Shown: positions 29,218 through 42,360, counted from the stretch's first letter. The stretch: DNA of 64,000 bases from Microbacterium sp. (GCF_031178445.1 NZ_JAPSIY010000005.1:186001-250000); one strand, 5' to 3'. Notes: a model not told the origin generated them from the sequence alone. Program-made: numbers and translations.

Positions 29218-30942
29218 TTACTTGGCCTCTCCTGCTGCGACGCCGACCGGGTGCTCCGCGGCCTCGGGGTGATTCAGATCGAACGCGGGGCGCTCGCTGC
29301 GGATCCGCGGGATCGAGGTGAAGTTGTGTCGCGGCGGCGGGCAAGAGGTCGCCCACTCGAGCGACGCGCCGTAGCCCCACGGGTCGTTCACGGTGACCTT
29401 CGGCGCCGTGCGCGCGGTGATCCACACGTTGAGGAAGAACGGCAGCATGGACGCACCCAGGATGATCGCGCCGATCGTGGATACCTGGTTGCCCCACTCC
29501 CAGTTGTCGTAGGCCGAGTAGTCGGCGTAACGACGCGGCATGCCGTCGACGCCCAGCCAGTGCTGGATGAGGAAGGTCATGTGGAAGCCGATGAACAGCA
29601 TCCAGAAGTGGATGTAGCCGAGTCGTTCGTTCAGCATCCGGCCGGTCCACTTCGGCCACCAGAAGTAGAAGCCGGAGAACATCGCGAAGACGACGGTTCC
29701 GAACACCACGTAGTGGAAGTGCGCCACGACGAAGTAGGAGTCGCTGAGCTGGAAGTCCAGCGGAGGCGCGGCGAGGATGACGCCGGTCAGACCGCCGAAG
29801 ACGAACGAGACGAGGAAGCCGAGGGCGAACACCATGGGCGTCTCGAACGTGATCGATCCTCGCCACATCGTGCCGATCCAGTTGAAGATCTTCACGCCCG
29901 TCGGCACGGCGATCAGCATGGTCATCAGCGCGAAGAACGGAAGCAGCACGCCACCGGTGACGTACATGTGGTGAGCCCACACCGCGACAGACAGAGCCGC
30001 GATCGCGATCGTCGCATAGACCAGCGTCTTGTACCCGAAGATCGGCTTGCGGCTGAACACCGGGAACACCTCGGACACGATGCCGAAGAACGGCAGCGCG
30101 ATGATGTACACCTCGGGGTGACCGAAGAACCAGAACAGGTGCTGCCACAGCAGTACGCCACCGTTGGCGACGTCGTAGACGTGCGAGCCGAGCACGCGGT
30201 CGGATGCCGCCGCGAGGATCGCCGCCGCCAGAACGGGGAAGGCCATCAGGATGAGCAGGCTGGTGATCAGCGTGTTCCAGGAGAAGATCGGCATGCGCCA
30301 CATGGTCATGCCGGGCGCGCGCATCGTGATGATCGTGGTGATGAAGTTCACCGCGCCCAGGATGGTGCCGAAGCCGGAGAGGCCGAGGCCGAGCATCCAG
30401 AGGTTTCCGCCGGCGCCGGGCGAGAACGATGCGTTCGCGAGCGGCTGGTAGGCGAACCATCCGAACGAGGCGGCGCCCTGCGGCGTGAGGAATCCGGCCA
30501 CCGCGATGGTCGAGCCGAAGAGGAAGAGCCAGAAGGCGAAGGCGTTCAGACGGGGGAAAGCCACGTCCGGAGCGCCGATCTGCAGCGGCAGGATCGCGTT
30601 GGCGAAGCCTGCGAAGAGGGGCGTCGCGAACATGAGCAGCATGATCGTGCCGTGCATGGTGAACAGCTGGTTGTACTGCTCCTTGGTGGGCACGATCTGC
30701 ATGCCGGGCGCGAACAGCTCCGCACGGATGACGAGCGCCATCACACCGCCGAGAAGGAAGAACAGCACCGACGCGATCAGGTACATGTACCCGATCGTCT
30801 TGTGGTCGGTGGACGTGATCCACTTCACGACGATGTTGCCCTTCTGCTCCACGCGAGTGGAGGAGAGCAGCGCCGCCTGACGCGGCGGGATGGTCGTAGG
30901 ACGCGCGCCGGGCGTCGTGGTGGGTTCGGCTGTGGTGGTCAT
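29218..30942 (-). CDS. ctaD: Cytochrome c oxidase subunit I
   Basis: Catalytic haem-copper subunit with haem a, haem a3 and CuB, 574 residues and twelve predicted membrane helices. Seen: the haem a ligand region [17 protein letters not shown], the CuB/Tyr motif [17 protein letters not shown] with its His and Tyr, the HHMYVTGG pair of CuB histidines, and the haem a3/a ligands in [19 protein letters not shown]. The Glu-containing XGAGGNLW-like region ([11 protein letters not shown]) fits the A-type family. The ATG is 3 bases after the ctaC stop. A Pro/Thr-rich N-terminus precedes the first helix. Copper insertion factors are not encoded nearby. Confidence 0.98.
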   Translation of the reverse strand: MTTTAEPTTTPGARPTTIPPRQAALLSSTRVEQKGNIVVKWITSTDHKTIGYMYLIASVLFFLLGGVMALVIRAELFAPGMQIVPTKEQYNQLFTMHGTIMLLMFATPLFAGFANAILPLQIGAPDVAFPRLNAFAFWLFLFGSTIAVAGFLTPQGAASFGWFAYQPLANASFSPGAGGNLWMLGLGLSGFGTILGAVNFITTIITMRAPGMTMWRMPIFSWNTLITSLLILMAFPVLAAAILAAASDRVLGSHVYDVANGGVLLWQHLFWFFGHPEVYIIALPFFGIVSEVFPVFSRKPIFGYKTLVYATIAIAALSVAVWAHHMYVTGGVLLPFFALMTMLIAVPTGVKIFNWIGTMWRGSITFETPMVFALGFLVSFVFGGLTGVILAAPPLDFQLSDSYFVVAHFHYVVFGTVVFAMFSGFYFWWPKWTGRMLNERLGYIHFWMLFIGFHMTFLIQHWLGVDGMPRRYADYSAYDNWEWGNQVSTIGAIILGASMLPFFLNVWITARTAPKVTVNDPWGYGASLEWATSCPPPRHNFTSIPRIRSERPAFDLNHPEAAEHPVGVAAGEAK

Positions 30943-30945
30943 GGC

Positions 30946-31845
30946 TTACTCCTCCTCCTCAGCACCCGTGGTCGCCCCGGTGCCGGGCAGGTTGCTCAGG
31001 CGGTCGTACGCGTCGGTGATGTCGCCGGTGTTGCCCTCTTCGCGGAGCGACTCGAGGTAGGCGTCGTAGTCGGCCTGCGAGACGACCTTCACGTTGAACA
31101 GCATCATCGAGTGGTACTCGCCGCAGAGCTCGGCGCACTTACCGTCGTACTCGCCGATGCGCGTCGGGATGAACGACCAGCTGTTGTCCTTCCCGATGTA
31201 CATGTCCTTCTTGTACAGGAAGTCGATGATCCAGAACGAGTGGATCACGTCGCGTGACTGCAGGTCGATGGTGACCTTCTTGTCGACGGGTAGCACCAGC
31301 GTCGGCAGCTGGTCGCGGTCGATATCGCCTGCCTCGTCGGGATCGGCCTGCACGCCCATGGTCCAGACCGCGTCGGAGTTGTCCTCCTCCTCGCCGTCGT
31401 ACTGGAAGTCCCATGCCCACTGCTTGGCGATGGCGGTGATCTCGACGTCGGGGTCATCCCACTTGGTCTCGATCGCCGACTGGTCGCGTGCCGTGAAGAA
31501 GAACATCCCGAGCACCAGGATCAGCGGGATCACGGTGTAGAGGATCTCGATCGGCATGTTGTACCGCAGCTGCACAGGCAGACCGGTCTGCCCCTTACGA
31601 CGGCGGTAGGCGACCAGCGCCCAGCCCATCAGCCCCCAGGTGATCAGACCGACGGCCAGCAGGACGACCCAGGAGGTGACCCACAGACCGGAGACGCGCT
31701 CCGTCTGGTTGGTGGCGGCGGGGCCGCCCTCGACGAAGCCCGGCAGGAAGCCGTTGAGCTCGGTCGCAGAGCAACCTGCGAGGACCAAGGCTGCCACGAC
31801 TCCCATGGGGAGTGCGGCCCAACGAAGGCGGCGTTTCGAGGGCAC
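30946..31845 (-). CDS. ctaC: Cytochrome c oxidase subunit II
   Basis: CuA-bearing subunit that receives electrons from QcrC, 299 residues. It is a predicted lipoprotein: basic N-terminus, hydrophobic stretch and lipobox VLAGCSA with Cys25. Two membrane helices follow (VTSWVVLLAVGLITWGLMGW and MPIEILYTVIPLILVLGMFFF). The soluble cupredoxin domain holds the CuA site: His in DVIHSFWI, then CAELCGEYHSMM with two Cys, Glu, His and Met. The GTG start has AAAGGTG upstream. It is encoded 90 bases downstream of erpA and begins the ctaC-ctaD-ctaF run. Confidence 0.97.
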   Translation of the reverse strand: MPSKRRLRWAALPMGVVAALVLAGCSATELNGFLPGFVEGGPAATNQTERVSGLWVTSWVVLLAVGLITWGLMGWALVAYRRRKGQTGLPVQLRYNMPIEILYTVIPLILVLGMFFFTARDQSAIETKWDDPDVEITAIAKQWAWDFQYDGEEEDNSDAVWTMGVQADPDEAGDIDRDQLPTLVLPVDKKVTIDLQSRDVIHSFWIIDFLYKKDMYIGKDNSWSFIPTRIGEYDGKCAELCGEYHSMMLFNVKVVSQADYDAYLESLREEGNTGDITDAYDRLSNLPGTGATTGAEEEE

Positions 31846-31934
31846 GATGCACCTTTCAGATACGCGGACAGGGGCGAGTCAAGTCTAGGGCAACCTCACA
31901 CCCGATTCATGCCAGCCACGCAGGTTGACCGGCG

Positions 31935-32297
31935 TCAGTGGAAGCTGTCGCCGCAGGCGCAGCTGCCCGCCGCGTTGGGGTTGTCGATCGTGAAACCCTG
32001 CTCGGAGATCGTGTCCTTGAAGTCGATCGACGCGCCGTCGAGGTACGGGACGCTCATGTTGTCGACGATGACCTCGACACCGTCGAAGTCGACCGTCTCG
32101 TCGCCTTCGAGGTAGCGCTCGTCGAAGTACAGCTGGTAGATCAGGCCGGAGCATCCGCCCGGCTGAACGGCCACGCGCAGACGCAGGTCGTCGCGGCCCT
32201 CCTGCTCGAGCAGGCTCTTCACCTTGCCCGCTGCGGCCTCGGTCAGCGACACCCCGTGGGCGCGCGTGGTCTCGGTGGTCAGTGCGGTGTCGCTCAT
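31935..32297 (-). CDS. erpA: A-type iron-sulfur carrier protein (ErpA/IscA family)
   Basis: Delivers Fe-S clusters to target proteins. It has 120 residues. Seen: HGVSLTEAAAGKVKSLLEQEG, the first cluster Cys in VQPGGCSGLIYQL, and the C-terminal pair SCACGDSFH. Together these three Cys ligands are intact. In actinobacteria this gene is commonly placed just upstream of ctaC, as here. Possible clients in the window include the Rieske protein. The ATG was chosen for the MSDTALTTETTRAHGVSL start with a GAGTGA stretch upstream. An ATG eight codons earlier is less likely. ErpA and IscA cannot be told apart by sequence alone here. Confidence 0.92.
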   Translation of the reverse strand: MSDTALTTETTRAHGVSLTEAAAGKVKSLLEQEGRDDLRLRVAVQPGGCSGLIYQLYFDERYLEGDETVDFDGVEVIVDNMSVPYLDGASIDFKDTISEQGFTIDNPNAAGSCACGDSFH

Positions 32298-32403
32298 GTC
32301 ACTCCTCAGAACGTGCAGCATCCGCTGCGACTCTCTGCCGATTCTACCGCCGGGTGCGGGAACGGGGCCGGAGCGCGATCGGCGTCCGGCCCGGTCGTGT
32401 GCC

Positions 32404-33819
32404 TCAGGACGCGGTGCTCCGGGCGTTCATCCTGGCCAGCAGGAGCGCCTCGGTGCGTACGGCGTTGCGGAACGTCTCCAGGTGCAGCGACTCGTTCGGG
32501 CTGTGCGCCCGCGAGTGGGGGTCTTCCACCCCGGTCACGAGGATCTGCGCCGCGGGGAACTCGCGCACGAGATCGGCGATGAACGGGATCGATCCGCCGA
32601 CGCCGAGGTCCACAGGAGCGACCCCGTACCCGTCCGCCATCGCCTTCCTGGTCATCTCGACGGCCCAGCCTGTGGTGTCGACGAGGAACCCGTCACCCAG
32701 ATCGAGGTCGGAGAACGTCAGCCCGGCACCGAACGGTGCGTTGGCACGCAGGTGCGACTCGATCGCCCGGTACGCCTCCCGCGCGTCCTGTCCCGGTGCG
32801 ACGCGTGCGCTGATGACGACCGACACCTCGGGGAGCAGAGTGTTCGATGCCGCCTCGACACTGGTCGCATCGATCCCGATGACGGTGATCGAGGGCTTGT
32901 TCCAGATGCGGGAGAGGATGCTGTCGCGGCCGATCGGCGCTGTACCGGGGAGCAGCCCCGTCTCATCGCGCAGCGTCTCCTCGTCGTACGGCGGGGTATC
33001 GGTCTCACGGGACGTCATGCCGTCGACGGCGACGGCCCCGTCCGCATCCCACAGGGTGGCGAGCAGGGTGATGGCCGCCATCATCGCGTCGGGCACCGCT
33101 CCCCCGAACATCCCCGAGTGCGAGGCGTGGTCGAGCGTGCGGATCGTCAGCGTGAACCGCGCGTTGCCGCGGAGTGAGACGGTGAGGCCGGGAGTGCGCG
33201 AGTCGAGGTTTCCGGAGTCGGCCACCACGATGGCGTCGGCGCGGAGCGCGTCCGCGTTGTCGCTGAGGAAGCGTGCGAAAGAGCGGGAACCGTACTCCTC
33301 CTCGCCCTCGACGAACATCGCCACACCCAGGTCGAGGTCGTCGCCCAGGACAGACGACACCGCGCGCAACGCGGCGATGTGCGCCATGATGCCGGCCTTG
33401 TCATCCGCCGCCCCACGCCCGTAGAGGCGACCGTCGCGCACGGTCGGTTCGAAGGGCGGGGTCTCCCACAGCTCGTCGTCGCCAGGGGGCTGAACGTCGT
33501 GGTGCGCATACAGAAGGATGGTGGGCCGGCCGTTACGGGCTGCCCTCGTGGCGAGCACGGCGGGCTGTCCGAGCTCTTCTGTGTCACCGACGTTCGCACG
33601 CAGCACCCGCACCTCGTCGAACACGCCGGTGTCGCGGGCGAGCTCCGCGACGGCGTCGGCGCTGCGCTCGAGCTGGCTCTGATCGAAGGCGGGCCATGCT
33701 ATCCCTGGGATGCGCACGAGCCCACCCAGATCCGAGAGCGCTGCCGGTATGCCGAGGGCGACGGCTTCGGCGAGGGCGGATTCCTGTTCGGACGGGGCCG
33801 ATGATGCGGACGGAGTCAT
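32404..33819 (-). CDS. M20 family metallo-dipeptidase
   Basis: Zinc peptidase of 471 residues, predicted cytoplasmic, cutting dipeptides or other short peptides. Seen: the first metal motif ILLYAHHDVQPPGDDELW near residue 100, GRGAADDKAGIMAHIAAL with the bridging Asp, the catalytic pair EGEEEYGS, VVADSGNLD, the dimer-domain HASHSGMFGGAVPD, and the final metal-ligand region near the C-terminus (VEDPHSRAHSPNES). The ATG was chosen because the family alignment starts shortly after it. The frame is open to 34518, but that part runs antisense to the DUF3043 gene. Its substrate cannot be told from sequence. Confidence 0.93.
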   Translation of the reverse strand: MTPSASSAPSEQESALAEAVALGIPAALSDLGGLVRIPGIAWPAFDQSQLERSADAVAELARDTGVFDEVRVLRANVGDTEELGQPAVLATRAARNGRPTILLYAHHDVQPPGDDELWETPPFEPTVRDGRLYGRGAADDKAGIMAHIAALRAVSSVLGDDLDLGVAMFVEGEEEYGSRSFARFLSDNADALRADAIVVADSGNLDSRTPGLTVSLRGNARFTLTIRTLDHASHSGMFGGAVPDAMMAAITLLATLWDADGAVAVDGMTSRETDTPPYDEETLRDETGLLPGTAPIGRDSILSRIWNKPSITVIGIDATSVEAASNTLLPEVSVVISARVAPGQDAREAYRAIESHLRANAPFGAGLTFSDLDLGDGFLVDTTGWAVEMTRKAMADGYGVAPVDLGVGGSIPFIADLVREFPAAQILVTGVEDPHSRAHSPNESLHLETFRNAVRTEALLLARMNARSTAS

Positions 33820-33864
33820 GCGAGTAATCTTAAGGTGAACCCCGATTCCGAACTGAGGTCGCAC

Positions 33865-34425
33865 GTGCCCACTTCCACACCTTCGAACGACGACGCCCGC
33901 GAGACGCCCGCCGCAGGCAAGGGGCGCGCCACACCGACCCGCGCCGAGCGCGAGGCTGCTCGTCGCCGGCCGCTGGTGGCCAACACCAAGGAGGCGAGGG
34001 CGGCGGCCAAGGCCGACCTGCAGGCACGCCGCGAGCGTGCTCGCATCGGCATGGAGAACGGCGAGGACAAGTACCTTCCCGCACGCGACAAGGGCCCGCA
34101 GCGGCGCTGGGTGCGCGACTACGTGGACGCCGGATGGCATCTGTCGGAGTGGATCATGGCGGCGATGCTGCTGGTGATCGTGCTCAACCTGGTCCCGCTG
34201 CCGGCAGTGCAGTTCTGGGCCATCGTCGGCCTGTGGGGATTCATGGTGCTCGCGATCGGCGACATGGTGCTGCTCAGCATGCGCGTGAAGCGCAAGGCGG
34301 CGGCGAAGTTCGGTGCCGAGCGGCGAGAGAAGGGCCTGGGCTGGTACGCCGCGATGCGCGGGCTGCAGATGCGCTTCATGCGTCTGCCGAAGCCGCAGGT
34401 GAAGCGCGGCCAGTACCCGGACTGA
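33865..34425 (+). CDS. DUF3043 membrane protein
   Basis: An actinobacterial protein of unknown function, about 186 residues. The N-terminal half is soluble and highly charged (GRATPTRAEREAARRRPLV, AAAKADLQARRERARIGME), with the recognisable DKGPQRRWVRDYVDAGWHLSEW motif. Two membrane segments follow (IMAAMLLVIVLNLVPLPAVQ and FWAIVGLWGFMVLAIGDMVLL), then a basic tail ending in KPQVKRGQYPD. I prefer the GTG at 33865, which has GAGG six bases upstream. A GTG at 33835 in the same frame is the alternative. It is divergent from the dipeptidase across 45 bases. Confidence 0.9.
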   Translation: MPTSTPSNDDARETPAAGKGRATPTRAEREAARRRPLVANTKEARAAAKADLQARRERARIGMENGEDKYLPARDKGPQRRWVRDYVDAGWHLSEWIMAAMLLVIVLNLVPLPAVQFWAIVGLWGFMVLAIGDMVLLSMRVKRKAAAKFGAERREKGLGWYAAMRGLQMRFMRLPKPQVKRGQYPD

Positions 34426-34438
34426 TCGAAGACATGAA

Positions 34439-34472
34439 GAGAGAGCCCCGGCCGGTCGGCCGGGGCTCTCTC
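34439..34472. terminator. Two-way terminator between DUF3043 gene and pyrD
   Basis: GAGAGAGCCCCGGCC and GGCCGGGGCTCTCTC make a perfect 15-bp stem with a GGTC loop. It starts 13 bases after the DUF3043 stop and ends 6 bases before the pyrD stop, so it can end both convergent transcripts. Confidence 0.8.
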
Positions 34473-34478
34473 TTCGTG

Positions 34479-35501
34479 TCAGCTGCCGCGCAGTCCGCGG
34501 TTGATCTGACGGGCCCACAGCGGGCCACGGTAGAGGAATGCCGTGTAGCCCTGCACCAGAGTCGCCCCGGCGTCGAGGCGCTCCTGCACGTCGTGCGCGG
34601 TCTCGACGCCGCCGACCGCGATCACGCAGAAGTCCGCCGGTACCGCGGCTCTGACGACGGCGAGCACCTCGAGCGAGCGCTTCTTCAGCGGTGCGCCGGA
34701 CAGTCCTCCGGCGCCGGCGGCCTCGACCACCGCGGCGTCGGTGCGCAGGCCGTCGCGCGAGATCGTGGTGTTGTGAGCGATGATCCCGTCCAAACCCTCG
34801 GCGACCGCGAGCTGCGCGATCGCGGTGATCTCCTCATCCGGGAGATCGGGGGCGATCTTCACCAGCAGGGGCGTGGCACCGGCGGCATCCTTCACCGCGC
34901 GTAGCAGCGGCGCGAGAGTCTCGACTGCCTGGAGCCCGCGCAGGCCGGGCGTGTTCGGCGATGAGACGTTGATCGCAAGATAGTCGGCGAGCGGAGCGAG
35001 CCGCGTCGCCGAGGCGACGTAGTCGTCGACGGCGTCGTCGACCTCGACGACCCGGCTCTTGCCGATGTTGACCCCGACGACGGCGCGCGGCGCCCGCCGG
35101 CGGAGGGCCTGCAGACGCTCGGCGGCAGCATCCGCTCCCCGGTTGTTGAAGCCCATGCGGTTGACGACGGCACGGTCAGGGACGAGCCGGAAAAGACGGG
35201 GCTTGGGGTTGCCGTCCTGCGGGATGGCCGTGATCGTGCCGACCTCGATGTGACCGAACCCGAGCGCGTCGAGGCCGCGCACGCCGACCGCGTTCTTGTC
35301 GAACCCGGCGGCCACACCGAACGGCGAAGGGAATGTCAGGCCCAGGGCGTGCACCTGCTGCGATCGGTCCGGCGCAGTGATCGCGCGGGTCGCCCACGAG
35401 AAGGGCGGCACACCGAGCACGCGGATGACCGCCATGGCGGCGTGGTGAGCGAACTCGGGATCGAAGCGCGACAAAACGTGGCGGAAGAGCAGCGGATACA
35501 T
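34479..35501 (-). CDS. pyrD: Dihydroorotate dehydrogenase, quinone-linked class 2
   Basis: Fourth step of pyrimidine synthesis: oxidises dihydroorotate to orotate and passes electrons through FMN to menaquinone at the membrane. It has 340 residues. The N-terminal MYPLLFRHVLSRFDPEFAHH amphipathic helix marks the membrane-linked class 2. Seen: LTFPSPFGVAAGFDKNAVG, FGHIEVGTITAIPQDGNPKPRLFR, RMGFNNRGADA, the catalytic Ser in NVSSPNTPGLRGLQ, LLVKIAPDL, and GAPLKKRSLEV. The start is set by homology. The purine-rich GGCAGGG directly touches the ATG, so spacing is poor. It lies 10 bases after nrdR and ends the transcript. Confidence 0.96.
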   Translation of the reverse strand: MYPLLFRHVLSRFDPEFAHHAAMAVIRVLGVPPFSWATRAITAPDRSQQVHALGLTFPSPFGVAAGFDKNAVGVRGLDALGFGHIEVGTITAIPQDGNPKPRLFRLVPDRAVVNRMGFNNRGADAAAERLQALRRRAPRAVVGVNIGKSRVVEVDDAVDDYVASATRLAPLADYLAINVSSPNTPGLRGLQAVETLAPLLRAVKDAAGATPLLVKIAPDLPDEEITAIAQLAVAEGLDGIIAHNTTISRDGLRTDAAVVEAAGAGGLSGAPLKKRSLEVLAVVRAAVPADFCVIAVGGVETAHDVQERLDAGATLVQGYTAFLYRGPLWARQINRGLRGS

Positions 35502-35511
35502 CCCTGCCAGG

Positions 35512-35982
35512 CTACCGGTCGGAGGCGTCCCGCCGTGCGTGGTCGGCGCGCAGCTCACCGATGGCCGTCTCGAAGTCCTCGAGCGAATCGAACTCCTGGT
35601 AGACGCTCGCGAAGCGCAGAAATGCGACCTCGTCGAGATCGCGCAGCGGCCCGAGTATCGCCAGGCCGATCTCGTTGGTGTCGAGCTGCGACACTCCCGT
35701 CTGGCGCACCGCCTCTTCGACCTGCTGGGCGAGCACCGCCAGGTCCGCATCGGTGACCGGCCTGCCCTGACATGCCTTGCGCACGCCCGAGATCACCTTG
35801 TCGCGGCTGAACGGCTCGACCACGCCGGAGCGTTTGATGACCGAGAGACTGGCCGTCTCTGTCGTCGAGAATCGGCCTCCGCACTCAGGGCACTGGCGTC
35901 TGCGGCGGATCGACAGACCGTCGTCGCTGGTGCGGGAGTCGATGACGCGGGAGTCCGGATGCCGGCAGAAGGGGCAGTGCAT
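35512..35982 (-). CDS. nrdR: Transcriptional repressor NrdR
   Basis: Represses ribonucleotide reductase genes by sensing ATP/dATP. It has 156 residues. Seen: an N-terminal zinc ribbon with Cys3, Cys6, Cys31 and Cys34 ([32 protein letters not shown]), then the ATP-cone domain ([29 protein letters not shown] through [21 protein letters not shown]). NrdR boxes would be in promoters outside this window. It follows hisD by 24 bases in the same direction, which differs from the common linkage with nrdJ or lexA. Confidence 0.97.
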   Translation of the reverse strand: MHCPFCRHPDSRVIDSRTSDDGLSIRRRRQCPECGGRFSTTETASLSVIKRSGVVEPFSRDKVISGVRKACQGRPVTDADLAVLAQQVEEAVRQTGVSQLDTNEIGLAILGPLRDLDEVAFLRFASVYQEFDSLEDFETAIGELRADHARRDASDR

Positions 35983-36006
35983 GATCTCTCAGCGTACCCG
36001 GTCGGG

Positions 36007-37326
36007 TCAGAGCGACTCTGGCAGGCGCTCGAAACGGGCTTCGACGGCGTCTCCGTGCGCAGGAAGCACCTCGGCGTTCGCCAGTGCGACCACACCGGAG
36101 CGCACCAGGGCGAGGGCGTCGTGGTCGTAGCTGATCACCTGCTGCGGCCGAAGGAAGGTGTACGCGCCCAACCCCGCCGCGTAGCGCGCCTGTCCGCCGG
36201 TGGGCAGCACGTGGTTGCTGCCGGCCATGTAGTCGCCGAGGCTCACAGGCGTCTGGTCGCCGACGAAGATCGCTCCGGCGCTCGTGTACCGCTCGGCTGC
36301 CCGGTCTGCGTCGACGACGTGCAGTTCGAGGTGCTCGGGTGCGTAGGCGTTGCTGAACGCCTCCGCCATCGTCGCGTCGTCGACCAGCACGATCGCGGAC
36401 TGCGGGCCGGCGAGAGCCGCCGCCACCCGCTCCCGATGCGTGGTCGCCGACGCGAGCGTCGACACGACGGTCGCGACCCGCTCCGCCAGCTCGGTGGAGT
36501 CCGTGACCAGCACCGCGGAAGCCTGCTCGTCGTGCTCCGCCTGGCTGATCAGATCGGCCGCGATCAGGCGCGCATCGGCGGTGTCGTCGGCGACGATGAG
36601 GATCTCGGTCGCTCCGGCCTCGGAGTCCGTGCCAACCACTCCTGCCACAGCCCGCTTGGCCGACGCGACGTAGTTGTTCCCCGGCCCGGAGACCACGTCG
36701 ACCGGATCGAGGCCGAGGTCGGCCACACCATGGGCGAGGGCTCCGATCGCCCCTGCACCACCCATGGCGTACACCTCGTCGACACCGAGAAGGGCGGCGG
36801 CGGCGAGGATCGTCGGGTGCACGCGGCCGTCGTGTTCAGCCTGCGGCGGAGAGGCGAGCGCGATCGCCCGCACTCCAGCGACCTGTGCCGGAACGACGTT
36901 CATGATCACGCTGGACGGGTAGACGGCCTTTCCGCCGGGGATGTACACCCCGGCGCGGGAGACCGGCTGCCAGCGCTGCGCGATCCGGGCGCCGGGACCG
37001 ATCTCGGTGACCTGCGGTGCCGGCACCTGCGCGGAAGACGCGCGCCGCACGCGGTCGATCGCCGCCTCCAGCGCGCCGCGAACGGCAGGGTCGACCGATG
37101 CGGCGGCTTCGGCGATGTGCTCCGCAGGGACACGGATGGCGTGACCGGTGACGCGATCGAACCGCTCCGCCTGCTCACGCAGCGCCTGCTCTCCCCGCTC
37201 GCGCACATCGTCCACGATGCGGGTGGCCGCTTCGAGCGCCTCGGCGCGGGCCTGGGTCGCCCGCGGCACGGCGGCGAGCATGTCAGCGGGCGCGAGGCTC
37301 CGCCCCCGGAGGTCGATGGTGCGCAC
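36007..37326 (-). CDS. hisD: Histidinol dehydrogenase
   Basis: Last two steps of histidine synthesis, L-histidinol to L-histidine with two NAD and one zinc. It has 439 residues. Seen: RWQPVSRAGVYIPGGKAVYPSSVIMNVVPAQVAG, VYAMGGAGAIGALAHG, VDVVSGPGNNYVASAKRAV, and AYAPEHLELHV near residue 345 with the metal/catalytic residues, then GDYMAGSNHVLPTGGQAR. The GTG start has GAAGGG six bases upstream, inside the end of the preceding gene, and only 2 bases separate it from that stop. In most actinobacteria hisD leads hisC-hisB. Those genes are not downstream here, and nrdR and pyrD follow instead. Confidence 0.97.
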   Translation of the reverse strand: MRTIDLRGRSLAPADMLAAVPRATQARAEALEAATRIVDDVRERGEQALREQAERFDRVTGHAIRVPAEHIAEAAASVDPAVRGALEAAIDRVRRASSAQVPAPQVTEIGPGARIAQRWQPVSRAGVYIPGGKAVYPSSVIMNVVPAQVAGVRAIALASPPQAEHDGRVHPTILAAAALLGVDEVYAMGGAGAIGALAHGVADLGLDPVDVVSGPGNNYVASAKRAVAGVVGTDSEAGATEILIVADDTADARLIAADLISQAEHDEQASAVLVTDSTELAERVATVVSTLASATTHRERVAAALAGPQSAIVLVDDATMAEAFSNAYAPEHLELHVVDADRAAERYTSAGAIFVGDQTPVSLGDYMAGSNHVLPTGGQARYAAGLGAYTFLRPQQVISYDHDALALVRSGVVALANAEVLPAHGDAVEARFERLPESL

Positions 37327-37328
37327 GC

Positions 37329-38696
37329 TCAGCCCTTCGTGATGTTCGTGACGTCGTGGAGGTACCCGATGCGGCCGTCGTCGTGGCGCACAACATAGGC
37401 TCCACCACGGTCTTCGATGACGAGCGCCCATGCCTGCGGGCCGATGCGGAAAAGCGGGCGCCCGTGCTCGTCGTGCACGTCGCGCTCACTGCCGGCGAGG
37501 ATCCAGAACGGACCGGGCTCGGGGGCGACGTCGCCACCGTCCTGCTCGGAGGTCTCGAAGCGACTTCGACGCGAGTACTCGGGCGCCGAGTCGACGGTGC
37601 GGGCGGTGCCGGTGTCGCCTCCGGACACGTGTTCACCTGCGGGCAGCCGCTCGGCGTCGCCCGGCGCGGGCTCAGCCTGCTCGAGCTCGCCGGTGTCGGC
37701 GCCGAAGGAGAAGATCTCACGCAGATCCTCTGTGGTCACGTGCCCGTCGCCGTCGGCGGTGGGCTCGGCATCCGAACGCTTGTCGTGCACGGCGGTCGGC
37801 GCGTCATCCTCACGTGGGACGTCGTCGTCGACCCGAGTGCTCGCGGCGTCGGGGTACGTCTCGAAGGCGGCATCCATCACCGCTGTCCGCTCTGCATCGG
37901 ACGCGCCCGGCTGCGGCACCGCCTCGATCACCGACGTCGCGTCTGGGTCGACGGCCGCGCCAGCGGACGGGCTCGTGTCGGACTCCCGCTGCCCGATGGT
38001 CTCGTCAGCGGTGTCGTCGGATGCGGTGTCTCCGGATACCGCGCCTCCGGCGTCGCGGGTCGCGTCATCGTCCGAACTCGCCGGCGTCGCCGGCGCGTCC
38101 GCCGCGCTGCGCTCCGGGCGCGGCCGCGCGATCACGGGACGTACGGGGTTGGCGTTGCGATGCGCGAGGGTCTCCAGTCGACCCTGGAAGTCATCTCGCA
38201 GTCGCGGGATGAGCGGGGCGGCGACGGTGAGCGCGACGAGGCCGAAGAAGGCGACGGTCTCGAAGACGGTGACCCAGCCGACGAGGTACTCGCCGAATGC
38301 GACGGTCGCTGCGATGGCGTTCCACAACGTCTGCGCCCAGATCACCGCCGCGACGGAGAAGGCCACTGACGCGAACTGGTCGATTCCGAGCGATCCCACC
38401 CGGCGTATGCCGTCGGGAGAGAAGCGACGGAGCACGAGGAGGAACACGGCGACGGCAGGGACCCCTGCCGACAGGACCCAGGCGAGCCCCTGCGCCCACA
38501 CGGGGCCTGCTCCCGCGCCGAGCGGGAAGAACGAAGCGGCGAAGGCCAGCGCCCACACGCTCACGATCAGCAGCTCACGCAGGGTGAAGCCCAGGATGCC
38601 GTACTCCGGCTGCACCTGCTCTTCGTAGAGCACGCCGTCCTCGATGGTCTCGCCCTCGCCGGGAACCGGATCGGTACTCGCCTGATCGGTGCTCAT
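37329..38696 (-). CDS. Membrane protein with long acidic linker, upstream of hisD
   Basis: A 455-residue protein of unknown function. N-terminal part: about four membrane helices between residues 35 and 165 (ELLIVSVWALAFAASFFPLG, GLAWVLSAGVPAVAVFLLVL, FASVAFSVAAVIWAQTLWNA, TVFETVAFFGLVALTVAAPL). Middle: about 220 residues rich in Asp, Ala, Thr and Ser with low complexity, probably disordered. C-terminus: a compact 60-residue piece (GPFWILAGSERDVHDEHGRP onward, ending IGYLHDVTNITKG) that looks folded and may bind something. It is found between dnaE and hisD and its stop is 2 bases before hisD. I know of similar unnamed proteins in Microbacteriaceae but no function. Confidence 0.85.
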   Translation of the reverse strand: MSTDQASTDPVPGEGETIEDGVLYEEQVQPEYGILGFTLRELLIVSVWALAFAASFFPLGAGAGPVWAQGLAWVLSAGVPAVAVFLLVLRRFSPDGIRRVGSLGIDQFASVAFSVAAVIWAQTLWNAIAATVAFGEYLVGWVTVFETVAFFGLVALTVAAPLIPRLRDDFQGRLETLAHRNANPVRPVIARPRPERSAADAPATPASSDDDATRDAGGAVSGDTASDDTADETIGQRESDTSPSAGAAVDPDATSVIEAVPQPGASDAERTAVMDAAFETYPDAASTRVDDDVPREDDAPTAVHDKRSDAEPTADGDGHVTTEDLREIFSFGADTGELEQAEPAPGDAERLPAGEHVSGGDTGTARTVDSAPEYSRRSRFETSEQDGGDVAPEPGPFWILAGSERDVHDEHGRPLFRIGPQAWALVIEDRGGAYVVRHDDGRIGYLHDVTNITKG

Positions 38697-38815
38697 GGCA
38701 GCAGTCCTTTCATCGCTGTCGCATCGCCGTGCGAGTGACGATCCTATCGGCGTGGCCAGGGAAGGCATCGCAGTTTTTCCGCTTCGCCCGCCGGAGAAGC
38801 GGGCACGCCGCAGCC

Positions 38816-42334
<3,519 letters not shown>

Positions 42335-42360
42335 GCTTCGAGTCTACGTTCGGGCTCAGA

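Noticed and set aside
28765..31257. An 830-codon open frame on the plus strand
   Set aside because: It lies antisense to ctaF, ctaD and ctaC, is very rich in Arg, Asp, Glu and His, and has no recognisable motif. High GC keeps antisense frames open.
33820..34518. A 233-codon N-terminal extension of the M20 dipeptidase
   Set aside because: The extension is antisense to the DUF3043 gene and has no peptidase similarity. The ATG at 33819 gives the normal family length.
38786..38804. GCCCGC/GCGGGC hairpin after dnaE as a terminator
   Set aside because: Only 6 bp, and on the minus strand it is followed by an A-run instead of U, so support is too weak to list.
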